A stretch of DNA of 64,000 nucleotides from Carboxylicivirga longa (GTDB lineage Bacteria > Bacteroidota > Bacteroidia > Bacteroidales > Marinilabiliaceae). Shown here piece by piece: positions 55,471 to 63,974 of the stretch. The notes under the pieces were generated by a model. The model was not told where the DNA came from, did not search any database, and was given only the letters and a program-made list of their open reading frames with translations. The translations under genes and the position numbers were made by a program. The stretch is taken from assembly GCF_050589825.1 (NCBI RefSeq), contig NZ_JBNGOZ010000002.1, positions 322,561-386,560 on the forward strand, in the 5' to 3' direction. Numbering within the stretch: the first letter of the stretch is position 1; every line of letters begins with the position of its first letter.

Positions 55471-55649
55471 GAAGCGACGTCTAAATGTCGTTGTTTTCCC
55501 TTTTTCTTACACTGCAAATGTAAGCGCTTTTATCGCTAACACATAATAAGGAACGTTAAAAGAAGTTAAAGGCCATCTTAAGAAATTATTAAATCCGAAA
55601 CCCCCAGCTAACAACAGACTCACAATCAATTCTTTTACAAAAACCACCA

Positions 55650-57098
55650 TTAAAAATTATAACTAAAGTTAATATTAAAATTTTCTCGCAGCTGCACTTT
55701 GTCCGATTCGTTGGTAAAATAACGAAGATGCCCCAGTATTCGGGTTGATAAAAAACGATTGATCTTCATATCCAGAATCACCTCCCAGTCAATTTGCACA
55801 CGGCGGTCCTTATCCTTATCCGGCTTTCCCAAATATTGGTAGAAGGCATCGAGGCGCGAAGATAACTTAAACTCACGGCTAATATTATGGCTGATATTAT
55901 TCACCACAGAAATACCATTCACGATGTTTCCATTGCGCCCCTCCTGGATGCCGTAATCGGTTTCATCGAACTTACGGGTATTCGCAACCAGTGTTAAACG
56001 CGAGGTGATAGGGGATAATAGAAGGGTAAACTTTTTGTCGGGCTTATAATCCATACCGACGGCAAACGACATATAGGCCGGTGCCAGAAAACCGGATACC
56101 GGGTCTCCATCGGGCTTGTCATAGCCATAAAAGAACTGTGTTTTGAAATTATACAGAAAACTATAGTACCATTTCTGCGATGCCTTTAAACCATATTTTG
56201 TATTCAGCTCTATCAGGTCGGTATTAACTTTTCCTTTTTCGGTTTCGGTAGATACAATCCCCACCTTATGAATGATGTAATTATCCCATTCATGCTTATT
56301 TTTCTTATAGTTAGCAGTCAAACGCAGGTCACTACCAAGGCTCACATTACTCTCTCCTCCTTTTACCCAATTATCCACATAGCCTTGCGACAGCAATATA
56401 TTCTCGGTTCCTTCAAAGGTCCAGGGACCGGTTTTTATGGATATCTTTTCTAGATTCGTCTGTGTTTCATAGGAATGATTATGTAGCAAGGTTCTAATAC
56501 CTGCTTGTGCCGAACGACGTTCCAAAAAACCATCTTCGCCAAGTTTGGGAGCATCAGGAATTGAGTCCCACACGGCACCCATACTGCTCAGATGCGTAAA
56601 CATAAAACGATCGTGAGCCTCAGCAATAAAATACCGCTTCGAAAACACATCAGCGTAGGATTTACTCAATTGCTGCCCTTGCATAAAATCCTGATATGCA
56701 TTCAATGTTTCCTCAGCACTATTGCGCGGCACAAATTTTATCTCAGGATAGGACGGCACTCTAAATTTAGGAGCGAACCTGTAAGTTTTAACCTTCTTAT
56801 CGACTAAAGGCGGGAAAAGATGAACCGCAAAAATACTTTCCCGGTCAACATGCTTAATAATGTAATCCTTAAGAAACATGGGCTTTAAAGTCGTCTTGGC
56901 CTCGTTAGTTTGATAACGATAGAAAGAAGAATACCAACCCACCGACAATGATTGCTCCTGCCGATCGGGCAAAACACTTGACACCTTCTGCTGCGCCAAG
57001 CCATTAGCCGGCATGCACATTGATAAAACGACGCAAAATAAAGTCAAACCCAAGCGCCCGAAAACTGATAATATTCTAATGATAATTGTATCGTTCAT
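55650..57098 (-). CDS. DUF3078 outer-membrane protein
   Basis: A 482-residue protein with a signal peptide (LTLFCVVLSMCMPANGLAQQ). The C-terminal 300 residues are a series of amphipathic strands with the DUF3078 signature YVDNWVKGGESNVSLGSDLRLTANYKK-type segment, ENFNINFSYNF ending in an aromatic residue as outer-membrane barrels do. The N-terminal 150 residues are soluble and unrecognised. The family is restricted to Bacteroidota and has no assigned function. It is divergent from tnaA. Confidence 0.85.
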   Translation of the reverse strand: MNDTIIIRILSVFGRLGLTLFCVVLSMCMPANGLAQQKVSSVLPDRQEQSLSVGWYSSFYRYQTNEAKTTLKPMFLKDYIIKHVDRESIFAVHLFPPLVDKKVKTYRFAPKFRVPSYPEIKFVPRNSAEETLNAYQDFMQGQQLSKSYADVFSKRYFIAEAHDRFMFTHLSSMGAVWDSIPDAPKLGEDGFLERRSAQAGIRTLLHNHSYETQTNLEKISIKTGPWTFEGTENILLSQGYVDNWVKGGESNVSLGSDLRLTANYKKNKHEWDNYIIHKVGIVSTETEKGKVNTDLIELNTKYGLKASQKWYYSFLYNFKTQFFYGYDKPDGDPVSGFLAPAYMSFAVGMDYKPDKKFTLLLSPITSRLTLVANTRKFDETDYGIQEGRNGNIVNGISVVNNISHNISREFKLSSRLDAFYQYLGKPDKDKDRRVQIDWEVILDMKINRFLSTRILGHLRYFTNESDKVQLRENFNINFSYNF

Positions 57099-57184
57099 TT
57101 CAAAAACAAAAATAGCAGCATTATCCTAAACAGAAAAAGAAAAGCGCTTAAGAGATGACTTATCTCACTTTGGTCAATCTTATT

Positions 57185-57214
57185 TTTGTCAGGTGCTATA
57201 GTTTTTTACATTTG
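57185..57214 (+). promoter_or_regulatory. Promoter of tnaA
   Basis: TTTG (57185-57188), 18 nt, TACATTTG (57207-57214). The -7 element matches TAnnTTTG exactly and the spacing is one short of typical. Transcription from near 57221 gives a leader of about 220 nt before tnaA. Confidence 0.6.
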
Positions 57215-57315
57215 CAATAGTAACTCATGCTAAAATGGTAAATACAAACATACAATCCGTATTATCCACCCGGCTGTTTCTCAACATTAAAAACCGGGAC
57301 GAATTTACCTTCTAA

Positions 57316-57333
57316 TACCAACAACCGTTGGTA
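57316..57333 (+). promoter_or_regulatory. Leader hairpin with alternative partner
   Basis: TACCAAC/GTTGGTA forms a perfect 7-bp stem with a 4-nt loop. TACCAACAA (57316-57324) is also complementary over 9 nt to TTGTTGGTA at 57396-57404 inside the leader ORF, so two exclusive foldings exist. No U-run follows the hairpin directly. Confidence 0.45.
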
Positions 57334-57370
57334 ACACTTTCTACTGCACATTTTTGCATCAACTAATACA

Positions 57371-57424
57371 ATGGCACAAAATACTATGCGATGGCTTGTT
57401 GGTACTCGGCATCGTAAATTATAA
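57371..57424 (+). CDS. Candidate tnaA leader peptide (17 codons, one Trp)
   Basis: ATG at 57371 to TAA at 57424 encodes MAQNTMRWLVGTRHRKL, ending 20 nt before the tnaA ATG. The single TGG (57392-57394) is directly followed by the sequence that can compete with the leader hairpin. In Escherichia coli a 24-residue TnaC peptide with an essential Trp senses free tryptophan; sequence similarity to TnaC is not apparent, so the parallel is by position and content only. Confidence 0.4.
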   Translation: MAQNTMRWLVGTRHRKL

Positions 57425-57444
57425 AATCCAAAAAATCTAAGATA

Positions 57445-58836
57445 ATGGAACTTCCTTTTTCTGAATCATTTAAAATTAAGATGGTTGAACCCATCCGCAA
57501 AAGCACCCGCGAAGAACGTGCCGCATGGATTAAGGCAGCACGATACAACTTATTTAACCTGCGCAGCGATCAGGTATTTATTGACCTCCTTACGGACAGC
57601 GGTACCGGTGCCATGAGCGACCGTCAGTGGGCCGCTATGATGCTGGGCGATGAGAGCTATGCCGGAGCTTCATCCTATTACAACCTAAAAAATGCCATTA
57701 AGAACATCATTGGCTTTGATTACTTTCTACCCACCCACCAGGGAAGAGCTGCTGAAAATGTGCTTTTCTCAGCGCTTGTAAAAGAAGGCGATGTGGTACC
57801 GGGTAATACCCATTTCGATACTACCAAAGGCCATATCGAGTTTCGCAAGGCACAAGCCATTGACTGTACCATCGATGAGGCTTTCAACACCACCCTTGAC
57901 CATCCCTTTAAAGGCAACCTAGATCTTAACAAGCTGGAAAATGTACTACAGAGTCACCCCCAGGAAAATATCCCTATGATTATTGTTACAGTCACCTGTA
58001 ACTCATCAGGCGGGCAGCCTGTTTCCATGAAAAACATGCGAGAAGTATACAAGCTGGCTAAATCGTATGGCATTCGCGTATTGTTTGATTCGGCACGCTT
58101 CGCAGAGAACGCCTATTTCATAAAAATGCGCGAGGAAGGTTATGGGGATAAGAGCATTAAAGAAATTGTGAAAGAAATGTATAGTTATGCCGATGGCATG
58201 ACCATGAGTAGTAAGAAAGATGCCATTGTGAACATGGGTGGTTTTATTGCGCTACGCGAAGAAAAATTGTTTAAAAAAGCCAGTCAGTTTAATATTATCT
58301 ACGAAGGCTTTGTAACCTACGGAGGCATGTCGGGCCGCGATATGAACGCCCTGGCGCAAGGCTTGGATGAAGGCACGGAGTTTGATTACCTGGACACCCG
58401 GATCAAGCAGGTGGCCTACCTGGGCAATAAACTCAAAGAATTTGGCATACCGGTGCAGGAGCCCTTTGGCGGCCATGCCATTTTTGTTGACGCTAAACGC
58501 TTTTTACCGCATCTACCCAAGGAGGAATTTATTGCCCAAACACTGGCCGTTGAGCTATATAAGGAAGCCGGTATACGGGGTGTTGAGATTGGCACACTGC
58601 TGGCTGATCGCGATCCTTCAACCCGCGAAAACAGATACCCGGCACTGGAACTCTTGCGCCTGGCCATACCCCGCCGCGTTTACACCAATAATCATATGGA
58701 TGTAATTGCCGTGGCTCTTAAAAATGTTTATGATCGACGATCTGAGATAAGCACGGGATATCGCATCGTGAACGAAGCGCCGCTAATGCGCCACTTCACC
58801 GTTGAGCTGACACCTGCCTTGAAGGAAACCGTTTAA
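57445..58836 (+). CDS. tnaA: Tryptophanase
   Basis: A 463-residue PLP enzyme of the tryptophanase/tyrosine phenol-lyase family, splitting tryptophan to indole, pyruvate and ammonia. The PLP lysine lies in MSSKKDAIVNMGG (Lys257-258). Two specificity sites favour tryptophanase: FDTTKGH (Asp125, where tyrosine phenol-lyases have FTTT) and GVEIGTLLADRDP (as in EIG-x-LL-x-RDP of TnaA). RLAIPRRVYTNNHMD near the end is conserved. It has its own promoter and terminator and a long leader, so it is regulated alone, probably by tryptophan and carbon source. Confidence 0.93.
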   Translation: MELPFSESFKIKMVEPIRKSTREERAAWIKAARYNLFNLRSDQVFIDLLTDSGTGAMSDRQWAAMMLGDESYAGASSYYNLKNAIKNIIGFDYFLPTHQGRAAENVLFSALVKEGDVVPGNTHFDTTKGHIEFRKAQAIDCTIDEAFNTTLDHPFKGNLDLNKLENVLQSHPQENIPMIIVTVTCNSSGGQPVSMKNMREVYKLAKSYGIRVLFDSARFAENAYFIKMREEGYGDKSIKEIVKEMYSYADGMTMSSKKDAIVNMGGFIALREEKLFKKASQFNIIYEGFVTYGGMSGRDMNALAQGLDEGTEFDYLDTRIKQVAYLGNKLKEFGIPVQEPFGGHAIFVDAKRFLPHLPKEEFIAQTLAVELYKEAGIRGVEIGTLLADRDPSTRENRYPALELLRLAIPRRVYTNNHMDVIAVALKNVYDRRSEISTGYRIVNEAPLMRHFTVELTPALKETV

Positions 58837-58860
58837 ATTGAGCAATAAGCCCCTTAAGAG

Positions 58861-58888
58861 AAGGTCGGTTCACCCATGAGCCGGCCTT
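58861..58888 (+). terminator. Terminator of tnaA
   Basis: A 12-bp stem (AAGGTCGGTTCA with TGAGCCGGCCTT, two G-U pairs, 4-nt loop) followed by TTTTTT, 24 nt after the stop. Confidence 0.88.
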
Positions 58889-59006
58889 TTTTGACGCTGT
58901 CGTTGCACACCCACTTCTTTTTTCTTTGCTTTGTATTCCACTAACAAAGATATAAACCAAAACCGATGACTGTTGGTTTTACTTGTCACAAAACACAAAT
59001 AATTCA

Positions 59007-60347
59007 ATGAGAGACCTGACCGTAGGCAACGAAGCGAAACTGATTTTTAAATTTGCATTACCTATGGTATTGGGCAATCTACTGCAACAGATGTATCATG
59101 TTGTAGACAGCATTATTGTAGGTAACTACCTGGGTACAGAAGCGCTGGCTGCCATTGGTGCCTCATCCCCCATCTTTTATGCCCTTATTGCCTTTGTTAT
59201 TGGCATTGGCAGTGGTGCCACCATCATCATCAGCCAGTATTTTGGAGCTAAAAACCTGGAAAAGGTAAAACGTGCCATCGACACCAGTTACATCTTCTTG
59301 TTTGGCGCTTCTATCATCATCACCACCATCGGCATCGTTTTTAGCGATGATATATTTCGGCTATTACATGTTGAGGAAGAGGTAATACCATTAGCCACCG
59401 ACTATTTCAATGTATTTATGATGGGTATGATTGCCTTCTTCGGCTTTAGCGGTACCTCATCCATACTGCGGGGCCTGGGCGACTCCATGACACCCCTCTA
59501 TTTTATGGTGGTGGCCACGGTGGTGAATATTGTGCTCGACATTGTATTTATTGTGGTGTTTGAGTGGGGCATCAGCGGGGTAGCTTATGCCACATTAATA
59601 GCACAGGCAGGCGCCTTTATTACGGGTGCCATCTACCTGAATAAGAAGCATGAAATCATTTCCTTTAATGTCTTTAAGTTTCGCTTCGACAAGGAACTAT
59701 TTATGCAGAGTATTCGCATTGGCTTACCCACAGGCTTCCAACAAACCTTTGTGGCACTGGGCATCATGGCCCTTATTCGCATTGTCAACAACTTCGACAC
59801 CAATGTATTGGCAGCTTTTTCTGTGGCCAGCCGTATCGATGCACTGGCCGCCATGCCGGCCCTTAACCTGGCCAGTGCGCTGTCGGCCTTTGTGGGCCAA
59901 AACCTGGGGGCGCAAAAGGTTGATCGCATCAAAAAAGGACTACGCGCTACCCTTTTTATGGCTTGGGGAATCTCACTGGTGGTAATGCTTATCGTTGTAT
60001 TTTTTGGCGCTTATATTATGCAGGTATTCACCAAAGACCCGTCGGTTATTGCCCATGGCAGCAATTATCTGGTAATTGTCAGCTCGTTCTATATGATATT
60101 CTCCACCATGTTTGTAATGCATGGTGTGTTACGCGGGGCCGGCGACACACTTATTCCCATGTTTATCACCTTGTTCTCTCTGTGGGTGATACGCATCCCC
60201 TTTGCCATTGTTCTGTCGAAACATTTTGGTGTGAACGGCATCTGGTGGGCCATACCCATCGGCTGGAGCATGGGACTTATAGGCTCCATCGCCTATTATT
60301 TCACCGGACGATGGAAACTAAAAAGCGTGGTGAAAAGAAATCAATAA
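59007..60347 (+). CDS. MATE-family efflux transporter
   Basis: A 446-residue multidrug and toxin extrusion protein with 12 helices in two pseudo-repeats. The start RDLTVGNEAKLIFKFALPMVLGNLLQQMYHVVDSI and the second-half LPTGFQQTFVALG are typical. ATG 59007 is chosen; a TTG eight codons upstream is in frame but starts before the conserved part. It uses a Na+ or H+ gradient. It lies 170 nt after tnaA, behind its terminator, so co-transcription is unlikely, though export of indole or related compounds could link them; this is speculation. Confidence 0.92.
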   Translation: MRDLTVGNEAKLIFKFALPMVLGNLLQQMYHVVDSIIVGNYLGTEALAAIGASSPIFYALIAFVIGIGSGATIIISQYFGAKNLEKVKRAIDTSYIFLFGASIIITTIGIVFSDDIFRLLHVEEEVIPLATDYFNVFMMGMIAFFGFSGTSSILRGLGDSMTPLYFMVVATVVNIVLDIVFIVVFEWGISGVAYATLIAQAGAFITGAIYLNKKHEIISFNVFKFRFDKELFMQSIRIGLPTGFQQTFVALGIMALIRIVNNFDTNVLAAFSVASRIDALAAMPALNLASALSAFVGQNLGAQKVDRIKKGLRATLFMAWGISLVVMLIVVFFGAYIMQVFTKDPSVIAHGSNYLVIVSSFYMIFSTMFVMHGVLRGAGDTLIPMFITLFSLWVIRIPFAIVLSKHFGVNGIWWAIPIGWSMGLIGSIAYYFTGRWKLKSVVKRNQ

Positions 60348-60395
60348 TCGGCAGTATCCACAACAAACTAATTTGACAAGCTCATCCCAAAGACG

Positions 60396-61280
60396 CTAAA
60401 GACGGCTTAACTTGGTTTTGAATTCCTGCGATGCACTCACTATCTGAAAAAGAGGTGGTAACTGCGGCTGCAACTCCCGCACCTGCAAGCCCATCACATA
60501 TACTGGTATGTCCGGTATATTGTGTGCAATATCATTCATGATGGCTTCCAGATTCTCCTTTTCAGTGGCATTAACAAAAGACGTAAACAAAGCATCGGCA
60601 CCACGCACCTCCACGACCACCTTTAAATCACACACAGGAACTGATGCCCCCAGGTATATTACCTGATAGCCTTCTTTGCGGGCGATAAGACTGTAAAACA
60701 AGAGGCCAATCTCATGCAAATCATGCTCCGGAAGGAAAAAGACAATGGTTTTATCGGACTGCGGAACAAAATTTTGCATCTCATTATCGATGGCCACAAT
60801 CAATTTTTGTCGAATAAGGTTGGAGATAAAATGCTCCTGCGACGGATTAATGGTGCCTGTTTGCCACAGGATGCCAATACGATTAAGAAAGGGAAATAAA
60901 ATAGCTTCAACAGTAGCTTCAAAACCAAGCTTGATGATGGAGTTGCTAAGCACATTGCTAAACTTACTCTCGTCTAACTCCAGCATGGCCACCAAAAGGC
61001 TTTCGACCTGCACCCCCACATTGCGCGTGTCCAGACATAAGTCAATGACGCGGTCGCGCAGCTGGCCCTCATCCATATGGGCTATCTTCGATATTTTATA
61101 ACCATTCTGGTTAAGTATTGATACATTTAAAATTCGTTTTAAATCCTCATCGCTGTAAAAACGTATGTTAGTGGCCGTTCGCTGCGGCTCGATCAGCTTA
61201 TAACGACGCTCCCATATACGAATGGTATGCGCTTTAATACCGGAGATTTTCTCCAAATCTTTAATTGAATAAGATGCCAT
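60396..61280 (-). CDS. MerR-type regulator with cobalamin-binding domain (CarH/LitR-like)
   Basis: A 294-residue protein from ATG 61280 (a further in-frame ATG lies seven codons upstream). The N-terminal MerR winged helix reads YSIKDLEKISGIKAHTIRIWERRY. It is followed by the B12-binding four-helix bundle with W139-x9-E149-H150 (upper ligand motif) and a Rossmann fold with D187-x-H189-xx-G192 (lower ligand His). All motifs of AdoCbl-dependent CarH photoreceptors are intact, so light-responsive repression is possible. Such proteins usually control carotenoid, photolyase or stress genes; none is adjacent. It faces the MATE gene convergently. Confidence 0.87.
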   Translation of the reverse strand: MASYSIKDLEKISGIKAHTIRIWERRYKLIEPQRTATNIRFYSDEDLKRILNVSILNQNGYKISKIAHMDEGQLRDRVIDLCLDTRNVGVQVESLLVAMLELDESKFSNVLSNSIIKLGFEATVEAILFPFLNRIGILWQTGTINPSQEHFISNLIRQKLIVAIDNEMQNFVPQSDKTIVFFLPEHDLHEIGLLFYSLIARKEGYQVIYLGASVPVCDLKVVVEVRGADALFTSFVNATEKENLEAIMNDIAHNIPDIPVYVMGLQVRELQPQLPPLFQIVSASQEFKTKLSRL

Positions 61281-61372
61281 ATCTGGTTCCCTGTAATGCA
61301 ACTTTATTTATTGAAGCTAAAACGTTGGGGGACTAATAATGTTCAGCCTTGCGCGCATTTTCATTAACAAAA

Positions 61373-61395
61373 ATGGGGGCAACAAGTGCCCCCAT
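61373..61395 (-). terminator. Terminator of the fasciclin gene
   Basis: A 9-bp perfect stem (ATGGGGGCA/TGCCCCCAT, 5-nt loop) followed on the minus strand by five U, 24 nt after the stop. Confidence 0.85.
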
Positions 61396-61418
61396 CAACC
61401 CAAGGTCGAAACCGACTA

Positions 61419-62795
61419 TTAAGGAACAATCACCTTATCAATCACGTGAATTATTCCATTGACCCCCTGAATATCAGGTGCTACAACATTAATGGTTTCA
61501 TCAATTGTTACGCCATTATCAATGTTAACCGCCAAACTCTTCTCTGTATTTAAGGTAGGAACATTCCCATTGCTTAGTCCATTTGAAGCTACATTACCAC
61601 TCACAACATGGGCCAACAATATAGGTGTCAGGTCGTCTTTAGTTAGTGGATCTATTCCACTAACACCCAAGTCAGCAAAGACTTGTTCAAAGGCTGCATT
61701 GGTAGGGGCAAATACCGTAAACGGACCGTCTCCCGACAACGTTGTAGCCAGTTCAGCCTTTACAACAGCGGCAACCAAAGTACTGAAATCAGGATTATCG
61801 ATAGCAATATCAACGACGGTAGGCGGCATAATCACTTTATTAATGGCATGAATAATACCGTTAGTAGCTACCACATCGGTGGCAATTACCTCACTATCTC
61901 CATTCAGAAATACACCTCCCTCAGTATCAATCTTTAAATTAATCGCACGCTCATAAGCAGTACTCAGCGTTGAAACATAACCGGCCTCAACCATACTTGC
62001 CGGCACTACATCGCCCAGCGCGTGATATAATATTACCGATGACAAGGTTTCAGCACTCAGGTCGTCTAATCCTATACCCAACTCTGTAAAAAAGTCATTG
62101 AAAGCATCATTCGTTGGCGCAAATACAGTAAAAGAGGCCTCATCATCATCCAGTGCGCCGGCCAAATCGGCTTTTGTTACACCGGCTACAAGAGAACTAA
62201 AAGCAGGGTTGGCAACAGCATGATCGGTGATACTCATTGGTAGCATAACCTTATCAATAACATGTATTACACCGTTATCCGCTTCGATGTCAGTCGCAGT
62301 AATTCTAGCCCTGCTATTGATCATGGCCATTTCCATGTCTACGTAGAATGATAAACCATAGCCGTCAACAGGCCCTGAACTCATAGTAGAATAATAACCA
62401 GTTGCAATCATGGAAGCTTTGTTGGTACCCGTCGTTACATGATACAACAACACATCGGTTAAAACGTCATTGGGTATATCATCCAAACCTGCCACACCCA
62501 ATTCCTCTAATAAATCTTCAAAGGCAGTATTGGTGGGGGCAAAAACAGTTAAGGATGCATCCTTCGTTGCCAGATCATCATCAAGACCCGCCTTTTTAAG
62601 TGCCGCCACAAGAATACTAAAGTCAGCATTTCCGGCAGCAATGTCAGTGATGGTCATTGATTCTTCCGGCAGGGGTTTTTCGTTACCCGAGTTATCATCA
62701 TCATCGTCGTCACACGATACGTTTACAAAGGCGAGGCCCAGTAAAACAATAAAAATCCAAAGATTTCTTCCTAAAATGTCAGTTACTCGTTTCAT
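61419..62795 (-). CDS. Three-domain fasciclin (FAS1) lipoprotein
   Basis: A 458-residue lipoprotein from ATG 62795, with lipobox NVSC followed by a run of six Asp. Three tandem FAS1 domains of about 140 residues each carry the H1-type strand FTVFAPTN-AF (seen as LTVFAPTNTAF, FTVFAPTNDAF, FTVFAPTNAAF) and end in GIIHVIDKV or GIIHAINKV. FAS1 domains bind proteins or glycans in adhesion. The lipid anchor suggests periplasmic or outer-membrane display. An upstream ATG would add 20 residues before the signal and is less likely. Confidence 0.93.
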   Translation of the reverse strand: MKRVTDILGRNLWIFIVLLGLAFVNVSCDDDDDDNSGNEKPLPEESMTITDIAAGNADFSILVAALKKAGLDDDLATKDASLTVFAPTNTAFEDLLEELGVAGLDDIPNDVLTDVLLYHVTTGTNKASMIATGYYSTMSSGPVDGYGLSFYVDMEMAMINSRARITATDIEADNGVIHVIDKVMLPMSITDHAVANPAFSSLVAGVTKADLAGALDDDEASFTVFAPTNDAFNDFFTELGIGLDDLSAETLSSVILYHALGDVVPASMVEAGYVSTLSTAYERAINLKIDTEGGVFLNGDSEVIATDVVATNGIIHAINKVIMPPTVVDIAIDNPDFSTLVAAVVKAELATTLSGDGPFTVFAPTNAAFEQVFADLGVSGIDPLTKDDLTPILLAHVVSGNVASNGLSNGNVPTLNTEKSLAVNIDNGVTIDETINVVAPDIQGVNGIIHVIDKVIVP

Positions 62796-63003
62796 GTCCT
62801 TAATATTTAATAGGTTTTCAAATGGTGATTTGTAAGAGAAACTGTAATGAGACAATTTTGTTTAATCATTTTTAGTTTTTATTAAACATTATTACTCCTT
62901 CTAAATAATACTTATTGATTGTTTGATGTTTAGTGAAATTATTTAGACGGATATTTTAAAAATACAAGTCAGAATTTAAGCTCCCCTAATAATGGAAAAA
63001 CAT

Positions 63004-63011
63004 TACCTTTG
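63004..63011 (+). promoter_or_regulatory. Candidate -7 element of yicC
   Basis: TACCTTTG matches TAnnTTTG exactly, 28 nt before the yicC ATG. No clear -33 TTTG is found at the proper distance. Confidence 0.35.
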
Positions 63012-63039
63012 CGCTTTACTATAGAAATACAAGAGACTT

Positions 63040-63915
63040 ATGATTCAATCGATGACCGGTTATGGCAAGGCTGTTTGTGAATTGCCGAATAAAAAGATCA
63101 GCATAGAAATAAAATCGCTAAACAGTAAGCAGCTGGATTTAAACACGCGCATTCCAAACCTGTACCGGGAAAAAGAAATTGAAATAAGAAGCCTGCTGGG
63201 TAAAAAATTATCGCGGGGTAAAATTGACCTTAGCTTTTATGTGGAGGCCGCCACATCAGACAAGATAACCAAGGTTAACCAGCAGGTTATTAAAAACTAT
63301 CACGAGCAACTAAAGACTGTAGCACAGGAACTGGGCTTGGATAATAACACTGACTACCTGAAAGTGATTATGCCCCTGCCTGATACTGTGAAGGTAGAAC
63401 TGGCTGAACTGGACGAAGAGGAATGGAAGGCCATTGCTCAAACACTCAATGCCGCCATTACTGATATTATAAGCTTTCGTAAGCGCGAAGGGCTGGCCCT
63501 TGAAAATGACATACGTGAGCGCATTGCCCTCATTGCCCAATTACTGACGGAGGTACCTCAATATGAAACGCAGCGAATTGACAAGATTAAAACCCGCATC
63601 CGCGAAAATTTGGAAGAGCTGGGGCAAAACAACAAAATTGATGAGAACCGCTTTGAGCAGGAAGTCATCTTTTATCTGGAAAAACTGGATATTACAGAAG
63701 AAAAAGTACGCCTTAGCAATCACCTGGAATATTTCTTAGAAACCATGCAAAGCCGCGATGCCGTGGGTAAGAAACTGGGCTTTATCACGCAGGAGATAGG
63801 ACGCGAAATTAACACCCTGGGATCCAAGGCCAACGATGCCGACCTGCAGAAAATTGTTATACGCATGAAAGACGAGCTCGAGAAAATTAAAGAACAAAAC
63901 CTCAACGTATTATAA
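63040..63915 (+). CDS. yicC: YicC-family endoribonuclease
   Basis: A 291-residue YicC protein. The N-terminal MIQSMTGYGKAVCE and IKSLNSKQLDLNTRIP are the conserved YicC_N blocks; the C-terminal VGKKLGFITQEIGREINTLGSKA is the DUF1732 block. The family is an RNA endonuclease implicated in small RNA turnover. In many Bacteroidota it precedes gmk, which may start just beyond the right edge. Confidence 0.95.
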   Translation: MIQSMTGYGKAVCELPNKKISIEIKSLNSKQLDLNTRIPNLYREKEIEIRSLLGKKLSRGKIDLSFYVEAATSDKITKVNQQVIKNYHEQLKTVAQELGLDNNTDYLKVIMPLPDTVKVELAELDEEEWKAIAQTLNAAITDIISFRKREGLALENDIRERIALIAQLLTEVPQYETQRIDKIKTRIRENLEELGQNNKIDENRFEQEVIFYLEKLDITEEKVRLSNHLEYFLETMQSRDAVGKKLGFITQEIGREINTLGSKANDADLQKIVIRMKDELEKIKEQNLNVL

Positions 63916-63974
63916 ATAATGAAGGCTGTAGTTTACAATAGCGTTTTAATTTTGTAACTTAATGAGAAAATGCC

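Larger units (their letters stand above)
55206..55649. other. Gap downstream of DUF3078 gene
   Basis: A 444-nt stretch holding a minus-strand terminator (55345-55378), a plus-strand 20-codon ORF (55408-55470), and a weak hairpin with T-rich tail after it. Nothing else is seen. Confidence 0.5.
57099..57444. other. Regulatory gap upstream of tnaA
   Basis: A 346-nt region between divergent genes. It holds the tnaA promoter, a 220-nt leader with a perfect hairpin (57316-57333) and a 17-codon ORF ending 20 nt before tnaA. Confidence 0.6.

Noticed and set aside
57227..57241. Mini-ORF ATG CTA AAA TGG TAA near the tnaA transcription start
   Set aside because: Four codons with a terminal Trp is tempting as a second sensor, but it is too short to distinguish from chance.
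57445..58836. Tyrosine phenol-lyase instead of tryptophanase
   Set aside because: FDTT at 124-127 and GVEIG match tryptophanase; tyrosine phenol-lyases have FTTT and an Arg in the second motif.
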